This document shows, one piece after another, positions 1 through 5,754 of a DNA stretch of 9,714 nucleotides. Origin of the DNA: Pseudofrankia asymbiotica. Lineage in GTDB: Bacteria; Actinomycetota; Actinomycetes; Frankiales; Frankiaceae. How positions within the stretch are numbered: the first letter of the stretch is position 1; every line of letters starts with the position of its first letter. The DNA is taken from the NCBI RefSeq assembly GCF_001983105.1, contig NZ_MOMC01000051.1, positions 8,818-18,531 of the forward strand, written 5' to 3'. The translations under genes were made by a program, and so were the position numbers. Under the pieces are notes generated by a model. It was given only the letters and a program-made list of their open reading frames with translations. It was not told the origin of the DNA and ran no database searches.

Positions 1-208
1 TCGTCGTGACCGGGGTTGTCGTGCCGGGGGTTGTCGTGCTGGGGGCCGGGGCCGCGCGTGCTACCGGCGGCGGTGTCGTCGGGACGGGCGGTGGGCTGAA
101 GTCGCGGGTGACGGGGACCGTCGGGACGGGAGTGGTGCCCGTGGCGGTCCTGGATCGTGACGAGAACGGGGTGTTTTCGAGCGTGCTTGGACCGGACGAC
201 GCGTTCAT
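1..208 (-). CDS. Possible start of a Thr/Pro-rich protein, cut by left edge
   Basis: This is a tentative gene. From an ATG at 206-208 the minus strand stays open to the window edge (69 codons). It reads a low-complexity, disordered-looking Pro/Thr/Ser-rich sequence with stretches such as PPPVPTTPPP and, at the edge, the pentapeptide repeat TTTPG-TTTPV. Such tracts are usual linkers or tails in actinobacterial surface or membrane proteins. A GAGG lies nine bases before the ATG as a possible ribosome binding site. There is no signal peptide or recognisable domain in the visible part. About 83% of codons end in G or C, but a plus-strand frame (6-452) shares the same wobble positions and scores equally well, so composition cannot choose the strand. 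A second minus-strand frame is also open here from about 373 to 1. I prefer the 208 frame only because its peptide looks like a known kind of linker. Confidence 0.3.
   Translation of the reverse strand, partial: MNASSGPSTLENTPFSSRSRTATGTTPVPTVPVTRDFSPPPVPTTPPPVARAAPAPSTTTPGTTTPVTT
3..47. repeat. 15-bp tandem repeat, three copies
   Basis: Three head-to-tail 15-bp units lie at 3-17, 18-32 and 33-47, with consensus GTCGTGCCGGGGGTT. The third diverges at its last two bases (CC for TT). The unit length is a multiple of three, so it keeps frame. On the minus strand it codes a TTTP[G/V] pentapeptide repeat, and on the plus strand a VVxGV-like repeat. This is compatible with a coding low-complexity tract. 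Confidence 0.75.
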
Positions 209-663
209 GAGGGCATACCTCGCGGCCAAGGCGCGACGGGCGCTCAGCCGGCGGGGTGACGAGTCCCGGATGCGTCACGGCGGCCACGACGTGCCGCTCG
301 CGAACGTCGGCCCATCTGACCATCGTGGCCAGATCGGGCCGGAACTCGTTCGGGAAACATCCCGGCGGCACCGTCGCAATGGGCGGCAGTGCAGAAGCTT
401 AACAGCACCTCGCCGGCGACACGCCCGATGTGGCCGCCGCGACAGCGCGTGAACTGTCGGTCCCTGGCGTGCTCGTGGCGATCACGGAAGCCCCGTCAGG
501 TTGGTCAGGAGGCACCAGATGTCGCGTGACGTCGGGGTGCGTCCGGGGGCGCGACAGGCGCGCGGTGTGTCGCCACCCTGGTCCGGTGTCGTCCTCAGCC
601 TTCGGTCTGGCAGGTCGCTGGTCCGCGGCCCGGTACGTCGCTGGTCCGCGGCCTGGTAGGTCG
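209..663. other. 455-bp stretch without a defensible gene
   Basis: No frame here gives a recognisable protein. A minus-strand frame open from about 373 down to the edge contains a protein-like section around 220-335 (for example RPDLATMVRWADVRERHVV) with G/C-rich third positions. It has no clear start and turns into a His/Arg/Pro-rich tail. It could be a degraded gene remnant or chance. Plus-strand frames at 6-452 and 430-717 are equally unrecognisable, and the latter runs into the 3' end of the lipoprotein gene on the other strand. The right part (614-663) is tandem repeat. I see no tRNA-like cloverleaf or clear promoter. Confidence 0.5.
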
Positions 664-682
664 CTAGTCCGCGGCCTGGTAG
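614..682. repeat. 23-bp tandem repeat across a stop codon
   Basis: Three 23-bp units lie at 614-636, 637-659 and 660-682, with consensus GTCGCTGGTCCGCGGCCTGGTAG. The unit nearest the gene (660-682) codes the last residues and TAG stop (664-666, minus strand) of the alpha/beta-hydrolase lipoprotein. The two outer copies have CTG where that unit has CTA, so they lack the stop. The period is not a multiple of three and the outer copies are noncoding. The repeat has probably spread from the gene end by slippage. Confidence 0.85.
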
Positions 683-1722
683 GTCGCGATGGTGGAGCGG
701 CGGATGTCGTCGGGTAGCGCGCGCAGCGCGGTGAAGTCGCCCTTGAGATAGGCGTCGAGGAAGGCGGTCACCGACTGGTTGAGCGTCTGGCCCGCCTGGT
801 TGAGGAACATCGTCGTATGCCCGGCGCCCCGCAGGGTGACGAAGTAGCGCGGCCCGCGAAGCGTCGTGAAGATGTCAGCGCTCCTGGCCAGCGGCACGGT
901 CTCGTCCTGGTCGCCGTGCACGATCAGCAGCGGGACCGGCGGGTTGTCGGCGAAGGTCCCCTTGAACGGGGCGAGCACTCCGGCCAGCGACACGACGGCC
1001 CTGACCCGCTGGTCCCGGCAGCACGAAAGGTAGGCCGCCGCGAGCGTGGTCGCGGCGCCGAGGGAGTGGCCGGCGATCGCCAGGCAGTCCGCCTGGAGGT
1101 GGCCGGCCAGCGGTGAGCCCGCGGCCGTGCTCCACGTGCCCATCGACGTGATGACGAAGCTGACGTCGGCCGGCTGGTTGGGCAGGTCGAAGATCGTCCC
1201 GCCGGGACCGCTGGACAGCGGGAAGGTCGGGCTCACCACGACGTACCCCTGACGGACGAACGGCGCCGCGACGAATGTGGCCACGCCGGTCCCGTTCGCG
1301 GTCACTCCGTGGGACAACACGACCAGTGGGAACCGCCCTGGCGCCGGCGCCGCCCCCGCGACGGCCGGGGCGTCCCGGGCGGCGCCGGCCGCCGGGGCGA
1401 TCGGGTAGCTCACGACGACCGGAATCGTGCGGTCGGGCCTGCCGGCCAGGCCGCGCTCGGGCACCGCGTCGGTCGGCCGGCTGTGGTCGACGAACGTGAC
1501 CTCGGTCTGGCCGACCCCGTAGCCGCCCCGCACGGAGGCCGCCGGGTCATCCGCCGGCAGGCAGCCGTGCGGAGCGGAGGAGGCCGTCGCGGCCGTCGCG
1601 GCCGTCCGCGGCGGTGGCGACGGGTTGTCGTCGGCGCACGAGGTGAGCAGCCCCAACCCAAGGGCGACGCCTGCGACCACCGCCACCGGTCCACGCGAGA
1701 CCCACCTGCGTGACCTGTCCAT
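664..1722 (-). CDS. Secreted alpha/beta-hydrolase lipoprotein
   Basis: This 352-residue protein is predicted to be exported and lipid-anchored on the outer face of the membrane. Residues 1-28 are a signal peptide (basic MDRSRRW, then a hydrophobic run) ending in lipobox LTSC with Cys29 as the acylated residue. A Pro/Ala/Thr-rich linker follows to about residue 60. The hydrolase domain shows the oxyanion motif LSHG (residues 136-139), nucleophile elbow GHSLG with Ser220, HGDQD with Asp273 as likely acid, and GAGH with His302, in the order expected for dienelactone-hydrolase/PET-hydrolase-like or chlorophyllase-like alpha/beta hydrolases. The likely activity is ester hydrolysis; the substrate cannot be read. 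The ATG at 1720-1722 is chosen because it starts the signal peptide and has a G-rich Shine-Dalgarno stretch eight bases upstream. Longer in-frame starts would bury the signal peptide. The gene lies 211 bp downstream of the SDR on the same strand. Its stop sits inside a 23-bp tandem repeat. Confidence 0.9.
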   Translation of the reverse strand: MDRSRRWVSRGPVAVVAGVALGLGLLTSCADDNPSPPPRTAATAATASSAPHGCLPADDPAASVRGGYGVGQTEVTFVDHSRPTDAVPERGLAGRPDRTIPVVVSYPIAPAAGAARDAPAVAGAAPAPGRFPLVVLSHGVTANGTGVATFVAAPFVRQGYVVVSPTFPLSSGPGGTIFDLPNQPADVSFVITSMGTWSTAAGSPLAGHLQADCLAIAGHSLGAATTLAAAYLSCCRDQRVRAVVSLAGVLAPFKGTFADNPPVPLLIVHGDQDETVPLARSADIFTTLRGPRYFVTLRGAGHTTMFLNQAGQTLNQSVTAFLDAYLKGDFTALRALPDDIRRSTIATYQAAD

Positions 1723-1838
1723 GCCATTGCCCCCCGCCGCGTCCCGTCGTCCCCTCGCCCTGCCACGCCGAGCCCGCCAGCGGATCACCGCCCCCACGGT
1801 AGCCACCGGCCCAAACCCACGCCAGGGCCCGGCCCGGA

Positions 1839-1869
1839 CCGGTTTTCGAAGACCGGCGGGCTTCGGAAA
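1839..1869. promoter_or_regulatory. Overlapping inverted repeats between lipoprotein and SDR genes
   Basis: Two dyads share bases. CCGGTTTTCGAAGACCGG (1839-1856) is an 18-bp palindrome with one mismatched pair. TTTTCGAAG (1843-1851) pairs with CTTCGGAAA (1861-1869) with one mismatch around a nine-base loop. The element lies 65-95 bp past the SDR stop and about 120 bp before the lipoprotein start. It could terminate the SDR transcript (no T-run follows) or be an operator for the lipoprotein gene. Confidence 0.35.
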
Positions 1870-1933
1870 CCGGCGGCCTGGAGGGGCTGGCGGCCTTTGG
1901 AGGCTCAGCGAGGTCCGGGAGACAGATGACGGC

Positions 1934-2773
1934 TCATTCCAGGTCCGTCGCGCGGCTGAGCTTCTCCCACCGCGCCAGATCCGCGCGCACCAGCTCGTGA
2001 TGGGCGGCGATGCTGTCGACGGCGTCGTTGCCCAGCGCCAGCCGCAGCGGCGGCTCGGGGCTGTCCAGAGCGGCGAGGATGGCGTGGGCGGCCTTGCGCG
2101 GGTCGCCGGGCTGGGCGCCGTCCATACCGTCAACCGCCGCGCGGGTCGGGCCCGTCGAGGCGGCGTACGCCTCGATCACCCGCGAGCGGTGCATCCGCGC
2201 CCCGCCGAACTCGGTGCGGAACGCCCCGGGCTCCACGATCAGCACCCGGATGCCGAACGGCGCGACCTCCGCGGCCAGCGCCTCGGAGATGCCCTCCAGC
2301 GCGAACTTCGCCGCGCAGTACGCCCCGAAACCCGGCATGGTCACCTGACCACCCATCGAACTGACCTGGACGATCGCCCCGCCCCGCTGTGCCCGCAGGT
2401 GCGGCAGGACGGCCTTGGTCACCGCGACCGCGCCGAAGAACATGACGTCCATCAGGGCCCGGAGGTCCGCGAGGTCCAGCTCCTCGACCGCGCCGACGCT
2501 GCCGTGGCCGGCGTTGTTGACGACCACGTCCACGCGGCCGAACTCGGCCAGTGTCCGCGCGACCGCGGCGGCCACCTGATCCTCGTCGGTGACGTCCAGC
2601 CGCGCGGTCCGCACCCGTTCCCCGCCGGTGGCGACAAGATCGACGAGCCGATCCGGCTGCCGAGCGGTCGCCATCACCCGGTCACCAGCCGCCAGGGCCG
2701 CCAATGCCAGCTCGCGGCCGAATCCCGCGGAACATCCGGTGATCAGCCATACCCGGCCAGTCTCAGTCATCAT
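1934..2773 (-). CDS. Short-chain dehydrogenase/reductase (classical SDR)
   Basis: This is a 279-residue NAD(P)-dependent oxidoreductase, the usual length for classical SDRs. The Rossmann cofactor motif TGCSAGFG is at residues 12-19 and LDVTD at 59-63 is the conserved Asp contacting the adenine. NNAG is at 86-89. The catalytic set is Ser139 (VSSMGG), Tyr152 and Lys156 (YCAAK), followed by PG at 182-183. ATARQP at 35-40, with a basic residue after the second strand, suggests NADP(H) preference (inference). It resembles the large actinobacterial group often labelled retinol-dehydrogenase-like; the substrate is unknown. Two adjacent ATGs exist (2773 and 2770). The first is taken because AGGGA lies eight bases before it. 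The gene is divergent from the LysR gene, which makes it the prime candidate target of that regulator. Confidence 0.93.
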   Translation of the reverse strand: MMTETGRVWLITGCSAGFGRELALAALAAGDRVMATARQPDRLVDLVATGGERVRTARLDVTDEDQVAAAVARTLAEFGRVDVVVNNAGHGSVGAVEELDLADLRALMDVMFFGAVAVTKAVLPHLRAQRGGAIVQVSSMGGQVTMPGFGAYCAAKFALEGISEALAAEVAPFGIRVLIVEPGAFRTEFGGARMHRSRVIEAYAASTGPTRAAVDGMDGAQPGDPRKAAHAILAALDSPEPPLRLALGNDAVDSIAAHHELVRADLARWEKLSRATDLE

Positions 2774-2892
2774 CGCTCGCGTCCCTGTCCAGGTCGTCCG
2801 CACGCTTTCCCGTGCGTTGTCGCCTCCACCCTGGCGCGGAGCGCCGGAACTGGGCCAACACATGTTTCCTTTCATGGTTACAGTCTGATCCT
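2774..2892. promoter_or_regulatory. Divergent SDR/LysR promoter region with dyads
   Basis: This 119-bp region separates two divergent genes and should hold both promoters and the LysR binding site. An imperfect dyad is visible: AACACATG (2857-2864), eight bases, then CATGGTT (2873-2879), an AT-rich island in GC-rich DNA close to the LysR start. A short perfect dyad GGCGC-gga-GCGCC lies at 2833-2845. TACAGT at 2879-2884 fits an actinobacterial -10 box (TAnnnT) and would place the LysR transcript start on or beside its GTG. I cannot identify a convincing -35 or a definite T-N11-A LysR box. Confidence 0.4.
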
Positions 2893-3795
2893 GTGACCGT
2901 GGAGCTACGCCACCTGCGATACTTCGTCGCGGTCGCCGAGCACCTCAGCTTCACGGCTGCCGCGCGGCAGCTGCACATCGCCCAGCAGTCGCTGTCGCAG
3001 CAGATCGGCACGCTCGAGGGCGATCTCGGGGTGCGCCTGTTCGACCGGGACACCCGTGGGACCCGCCTCACCGACGCGGGACGGGCATTCCTGCCGGAGG
3101 CCCGCGCCGTGCTCGCCCGGGCCGAGGCCGCCGTCACCGTCGTACGGCGCGCGGGCCGCGGCGAGATCGGCCACCTTGACCTGGCTTTCCTCGCCTCCAC
3201 CGCCAACTACATGATGCCGCCGGTGGTGCGGGCCCTACGGGAGCGTTTTCCCGGCATCGAGCTCACCACCCACAACGGGCAGATCGACGAGCTGGTCGCC
3301 GGGCTGCGCGACGGCCGATTCGACGCGGCGTTCACGCGTCCGCCCCTCGTCGCTGATCTGGCCACCCGGACGCTCGCCACGGAACCGGTCTGCGCGGTCC
3401 TGCCCGTCGGCCACCCGCTCGCCGACCACGCCGAGCTGCGCCTCGCCGACCTGGCCGACGAGAACTGGGTGCTGACGCCGCGGGAGTCGTGGCCGCCATG
3501 GCACGAGAAATACGACCGGGACTTCGCCGCCGCCGGCATCACGCCAAGGGTCGTCCAGCGAGCCGGCGGCGTGTCGAACCTGCTCGGGCTCGTCGCCGCC
3601 GGCGTCGGAGTGACCCGGCTCGCCCGCTCGGCGAACAGCATCCGGCGCACCGGCGTGGTGTTCGTACCGCTGGCCGAGGACCGGGCCGAAACCGTCGTCG
3701 CGTGGCTGCCCGCCCACGACAGGCCGGTGCGGCGCAACCTGCTGGACGTCGCCACCGACCTCGCCGCGACGTCCGACCTCACGCGCTGGGGCTGA
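2893..3795 (+). CDS. LysR-family transcriptional regulator
   Basis: This is a 300-residue LysR-type regulator of standard length. The N-terminal winged helix-turn-helix begins ELRHLRYFVAVAEHLSF, and the HTH is at about residues 18-37 (FTAAARQLHIAQQSLSQQI). It is followed by the family signature LGVRLFDRDTRGTRLTDAG at about 45-63 and a linker helix to about 90. The rest is the two-lobed periplasmic-binding-like effector domain, with the usual PGIELTTHNG and GRFDAAFTRPP segments. It most likely controls the divergent SDR gene and itself; the effector is unknown. The GTG at 2893 is chosen by alignment to the family N-terminus. Another GTG at 2899 would remove two residues. Neither has a Shine-Dalgarno sequence, whereas a -10-like TACAGT ends nine bases before 2893, so a leaderless mRNA is plausible. 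It converges on the SDR remnant with only 25 bp between stops. Confidence 0.95.
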   Translation: MTVELRHLRYFVAVAEHLSFTAAARQLHIAQQSLSQQIGTLEGDLGVRLFDRDTRGTRLTDAGRAFLPEARAVLARAEAAVTVVRRAGRGEIGHLDLAFLASTANYMMPPVVRALRERFPGIELTTHNGQIDELVAGLRDGRFDAAFTRPPLVADLATRTLATEPVCAVLPVGHPLADHAELRLADLADENWVLTPRESWPPWHEKYDRDFAAAGITPRVVQRAGGVSNLLGLVAAGVGVTRLARSANSIRRTGVVFVPLAEDRAETVVAWLPAHDRPVRRNLLDVATDLAATSDLTRWG

Positions 3796-3820
3796 GCCGC
3801 GCGCCCCGTGCCAGGTCCGG

Positions 3821-4123
3821 TCAGGCAGAGATGTCGGCCCGGTCGACGAGTTCGAGGCTTCGTGTCCACAGTTCGGCCCGGGCTTCCCTGTCATGTGCCT
3901 GGGGATTGGGTGCCGTGTCGCGGGTCCGGTCGAAGAAACGGCCGGTGACGCCGGTGACGCCGGCGACCTCGGCGCTCGCGATGAGCCGGTGAGTGGCGGA
4001 GACGCCGACGTCGATGCTGTCGATGTGGCGGCCGATCTCCGCGAGCGCGATCTTGGTGGGCATGTAGGTCGCGGGGTGCAGGCTGTTGACGGTCACCGCG
4101 GCGGCGGGCAGCCGGAGGCGCAT
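3821..4123 (-). pseudogene. SDR oxidoreductase remnant, C-terminal third only
   Basis: The minus-strand frame reads about 100 residues that look like the C-terminal part of an SDR of the protochlorophyllide-reductase/WW-oxidoreductase-like group: VTVNSLHPATYMPTK (the PG/HP motif region after the catalytic Tyr-Lys), then a long helix-rich tail with VTGRFFDRTR and ELWTRSLELVD, ending in TGA at 3821. The TGxxxGxG cofactor motif, NNAG and YxxxK are absent. Upstream of about 4123 the frame stays open to 4411 but turns into unrelated sequence overlapping the plus-strand small gene. The break therefore lies near 4123, where an ATG occurs without a good ribosome binding site. A 9-bp tandem duplication (3942-3959) adds an extra Gly-Val-Thr. 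An NAD(P)-binding enzyme cannot be made from this piece. The 5' two thirds are not in the window, so deletion or rearrangement is likely. Confidence 0.75.
3942..3959. repeat. 9-bp tandem duplication inside the SDR remnant
   Basis: CCGGTGACG occurs twice in a row (3942-3950, 3951-3959), followed by a related CCGGCGACC. It gives GVTGVTG on the minus strand where I would expect a single GVTG before RFFDRTR. It is consistent with relaxed selection on a dead gene. Confidence 0.6.
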
Positions 4124-4201
4124 GCTGTTATGGAGTCCAGTCCTCTGCACGTCACCGGCGCCGGCGGACCCGGAACGGGATGACGGGTTCGAAGGAGGAA
4201 C

Positions 4202-4525
4202 GTGGACGACCCGCATGTGCATGTCGAGTGGACCGTGCCTAGCACCAGCGCCGACACGCGCGCGTTGACGGCATCGGTGTTCGGCCTCGTCGGGGACGCG
4301 CCGCGCACGGTGCGGGCGGGATGTGGCGCGCAGGTGCCATACGCCTCGACGTCCCCCCATCCCGAACGCGTCACCTGCCTGCCGTGCCGGGACCACGCCC
4401 GGGACCGGCACCTGCGCTACGCCGTCACCATCGAGGGAACAGCGGCGATGCTTGGCGCCGACGGCGTCCAGGCCGCCCTCGCCGCCGCGCGCAGATTGCG
4501 CGACCTCGCCGACCGGTTCGGCTGA
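4202..4525 (+). CDS. Small Cys/His-rich protein of unknown function
   Basis: This is a 107-residue soluble protein that I do not recognise as a named family. The GTG start at 4202 follows an excellent Shine-Dalgarno sequence (AAGGAGGAA, 4192-4200), which makes the gene credible despite its size. The centre holds Cys41 (AGCGAQVPY), then VTCLPCRDHA with Cys59, Cys62 and His65. This C-x17-C-x2-C-x2-H spacing could bind one zinc ion or form a small treble-clef/zinc-ribbon-like element (inference). The C-terminus (about residues 80-106) is an Ala/Arg/Leu-rich amphipathic helix. There is no signal peptide or membrane segment. It starts 78 bp from the broken end of the SDR remnant, on the opposite strand, and converges with the TetR gene (31 bp between stops). 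Confidence 0.8.
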   Translation: MDDPHVHVEWTVPSTSADTRALTASVFGLVGDAPRTVRAGCGAQVPYASTSPHPERVTCLPCRDHARDRHLRYAVTIEGTAAMLGADGVQAALAAARRLRDLADRFG

Positions 4526-4539
4526 CCCAGGTTCCGCGG

Positions 4540-4555
4540 GGCCGCCCCCTCGGCC
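4540..4555. terminator. Weak hairpin between convergent genes
   Basis: GGCCG (4540-4544) and CGGCC (4551-4555) form a 5-bp stem with a six-base loop in the 31-bp gap between two converging genes. It could act as a two-way terminator, but it has no T-run and is short. Confidence 0.25.
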
Positions 4556-4556
4556 G

Positions 4557-5222
4557 CTAGCTGGGCGTCTCGCCGAGCAGTGCCTGGGCGAGCAGGGTGG
4601 CCGTGGTGTTCCGCCAGCGTTCTGGCGACCAGCCGAGGGCGCCGGTGGAGAGGATGTAGTTCTCGGCGCTGGAGATTAGGAAGCCGAGATCGGCGGCGTC
4701 GTCGACGGTGAGCCCCGGGCGCAGCGCCGCGCGGTCGGCGAGCATGCCGGCGAGAGCGCGGAACGCGGTGCGGCGCTCGGCCTCGTTCGCCTCCCACTGC
4801 GCCGCGAGGTCGGGATCGGTGCCCATGGTGGCGCGGACGACGGCGAGCAGCGGCGCGACCCGCCCCAGGATCTCGAGGCCAACGTTCATCCAGAGCTCGA
4901 TGATCCGGGCCGGGTCGGGCTCGGCGGTCACCTCCTCGAGCCACGGCCGGTCGAGCAGCGCGACCGGCTCGTCGTCGCCGACGGCGGCCACGTCGAGCGC
5001 CTCCTTGAGCAGCGTCGCCTTGTTCCCGAAATGGAAGTAGACGGTCTGCACAGCGACGCCCGCGCGTGCCGCGACCTGGTCGAGCGTCGTCGCGCCGTAG
5101 CCCTCGCCGAGGAACAGGTCCGCCGCCGCGGCGACGATCCGCCGTCTCGTCAGCCGCGTCTTCTCGGCTCGGCTCGGCTTGTCGTTGACCCGACTCGGCC
5201 TGTCCTTGACGGAGTCACTCAC
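4557..5222 (-). CDS. TetR-family regulator of the VOC/hydrolase unit
   Basis: This is a 221-residue TetR/AcrR-type repressor. The HTH domain covers about residues 22-68 (TRRRIVAAAADLFLGEGYGATT, then LDQVAARAGVAVQTVYFHFGNKATLL, with recognition helix around 56-64). The ligand/dimer domain follows. The GTG start at 5222 is the only start giving the whole N-terminal arm; no Shine-Dalgarno is visible. On its strand, TACTCT (5235-5230) is a possible -10 and TCGACT (5258-5253) a weak -35 at 17-bp spacing, putting the transcript start on the GTG, so it may be leaderless. The N-terminal arm contains an in-frame duplication, VKDRPSR/VNDKPSR (residues 5-18). The gene is divergent from the VOC gene across 57 bp with two palindromes, so autoregulation plus control of the VOC/hydrolase pair is likely. 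The inducer is unknown. Confidence 0.93.
   Translation of the reverse strand: MSDSVKDRPSRVNDKPSRAEKTRLTRRRIVAAAADLFLGEGYGATTLDQVAARAGVAVQTVYFHFGNKATLLKEALDVAAVGDDEPVALLDRPWLEEVTAEPDPARIIELWMNVGLEILGRVAPLLAVVRATMGTDPDLAAQWEANEAERRTAFRALAGMLADRAALRPGLTVDDAADLGFLISSAENYILSTGALGWSPERWRNTTATLLAQALLGETPS
5173..5210 (-). repeat. 21-bp-period in-frame duplication in the TetR arm
   Basis: Two 17-bp segments (5173-5189 and 5194-5210) match at 15 positions with a 21-bp period, exactly seven codons. They encode VKDRPSR and VNDKPSR in the basic N-terminal extension of the TetR protein, ahead of the helix-turn-helix. Confidence 0.7.
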
Positions 5223-5223
5223 T

Positions 5224-5266
5224 CGCTAGAGAGTACTCCAATGAGTCGTTAGAGTCGACTCTAGCG
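5224..5266. promoter_or_regulatory. Two related palindromic operators, probably for the TetR
   Basis: The 57-bp divergent intergenic region holds two copies of one dyad. Site 2 (5247-5266) is CGTTAGAGTCGACTCTAGCG, with a perfect 14-bp core TAGAGTCGACTCTA (5250-5263) and one mismatched pair in 20 bp. Site 1 (5224-5240) is CGCTAGAGAGTACTCCA, with TAGAG/CTCCA arms one mismatch from perfect. The sites align base for base at a 23-bp offset (shared CG[C/T]TAGAGnnnACTCnA). Site 1 would cover the possible -10, and site 2 the possible -35, of the TetR promoter. Site 2 ends four bases before the VOC ribosome binding site. This is typical TetR-repressor operator geometry. Confidence 0.75.
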
Positions 5267-5279
5267 AAATGGAGAGATC

Positions 5280-5663
5280 ATGCCTGACCTCGCACCGATC
5301 CACCACGTGAAGATCCCGGTCAGCGACGTTCGCGCCAGCGCCGAGTGGTACCTGCGGGTGCTCGGGCTGGAGGTGGCGATCGAGTTCACCGAGGACGGCG
5401 AGCTCCGCGGCGTCGCCCTCAACGCCCCGAACGGCACCACCCCGATCGCGCTCCGGCACGACCCCGAGCGCGCGACAGCCCTTCGCGGCTTCGACCTCGT
5501 CGCGCTCGGCGTCCCGACCCGGGACGGCGTCCGGGCCTGGGCCGACCACCTGGCCGCCATCGACCAGAAGCACGGCGGCCTCGTCACCGGCCATCACGGC
5601 GGCACCGTCCTCGTCGGCCTCCACGACCCCGACGGCATCGAGATCCGTCTCTACGCCGACTGA
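5280..5663 (+). CDS. VOC superfamily (glyoxalase/dioxygenase-fold) protein
   Basis: This is a 127-residue single-domain protein with two beta-alpha-beta-beta-beta modules. It begins PIHHVKIPVSDVRASAEWYLRVLGL, the standard first VOC strand with His8/His9 as candidate metal ligand and the SAxWYxxVLG helix. It ends HDPDGIEIRLY with Glu121 as the usual last metal ligand. Asp72 stands where the second module often has a ligand His, so metal binding and activity (glyoxalase, dioxygenase, epimerase or resistance-type binding) cannot be assigned. The ATG at 5280 follows GGAGAG at 5271-5276. It is the first gene of a probable two-gene operon divergent from the TetR gene, with palindromes right upstream, so it is likely the main repressed target. 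A degenerate 11-bp repeat begins eight bases after its stop. Confidence 0.9.
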   Translation: MPDLAPIHHVKIPVSDVRASAEWYLRVLGLEVAIEFTEDGELRGVALNAPNGTTPIALRHDPERATALRGFDLVALGVPTRDGVRAWADHLAAIDQKHGGLVTGHHGGTVLVGLHDPDGIEIRLYAD

Positions 5664-5671
5664 CCCGACCC

Positions 5672-5726
5672 CAGACCGATTGCAGACCGATTGCAGGCCG
5701 GACACAGACCGGTCACAGCCCGAGAC
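5672..5726. repeat. 11-bp tandem repeat between VOC and hydrolase genes
   Basis: Five 11-bp units start at 5672, 5683, 5694, 5705 and 5716. The first two are identical (CAGACCGATTG); the others drift (caggccggaca, cagaccggtca, cagcccgagac). The period is close to one DNA helical turn and not a multiple of three. It fills most of the 91-bp gap and ends just before the hydrolase ribosome binding site, so it lies in the presumed bicistronic mRNA. Confidence 0.75.
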
Positions 5727-5754
5727 CGGCCACAGCCCAAGAAGGAGAACCTCC

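Noticed and set aside
6..452. Plus-strand frame of 148 codons at the left edge
   Set aside because: Gly/Val-rich antisense of a minus-strand Thr/Pro-rich frame, with identical wobble positions, no recognisable domain and an Arg-rich nonsense-like tail.
1723..2133. Upstream in-frame extension of the lipoprotein gene to 489 codons
   Set aside because: It would place a signal peptide and lipobox in mid-protein and overlaps the 3' part of the SDR gene in another frame.
1625..2896. 423-codon plus-strand open frame
   Set aside because: It is antisense to the lipoprotein signal region and the whole SDR gene, both of which have clear motifs. It reads as Arg/His/Pro-rich sequence without a domain.
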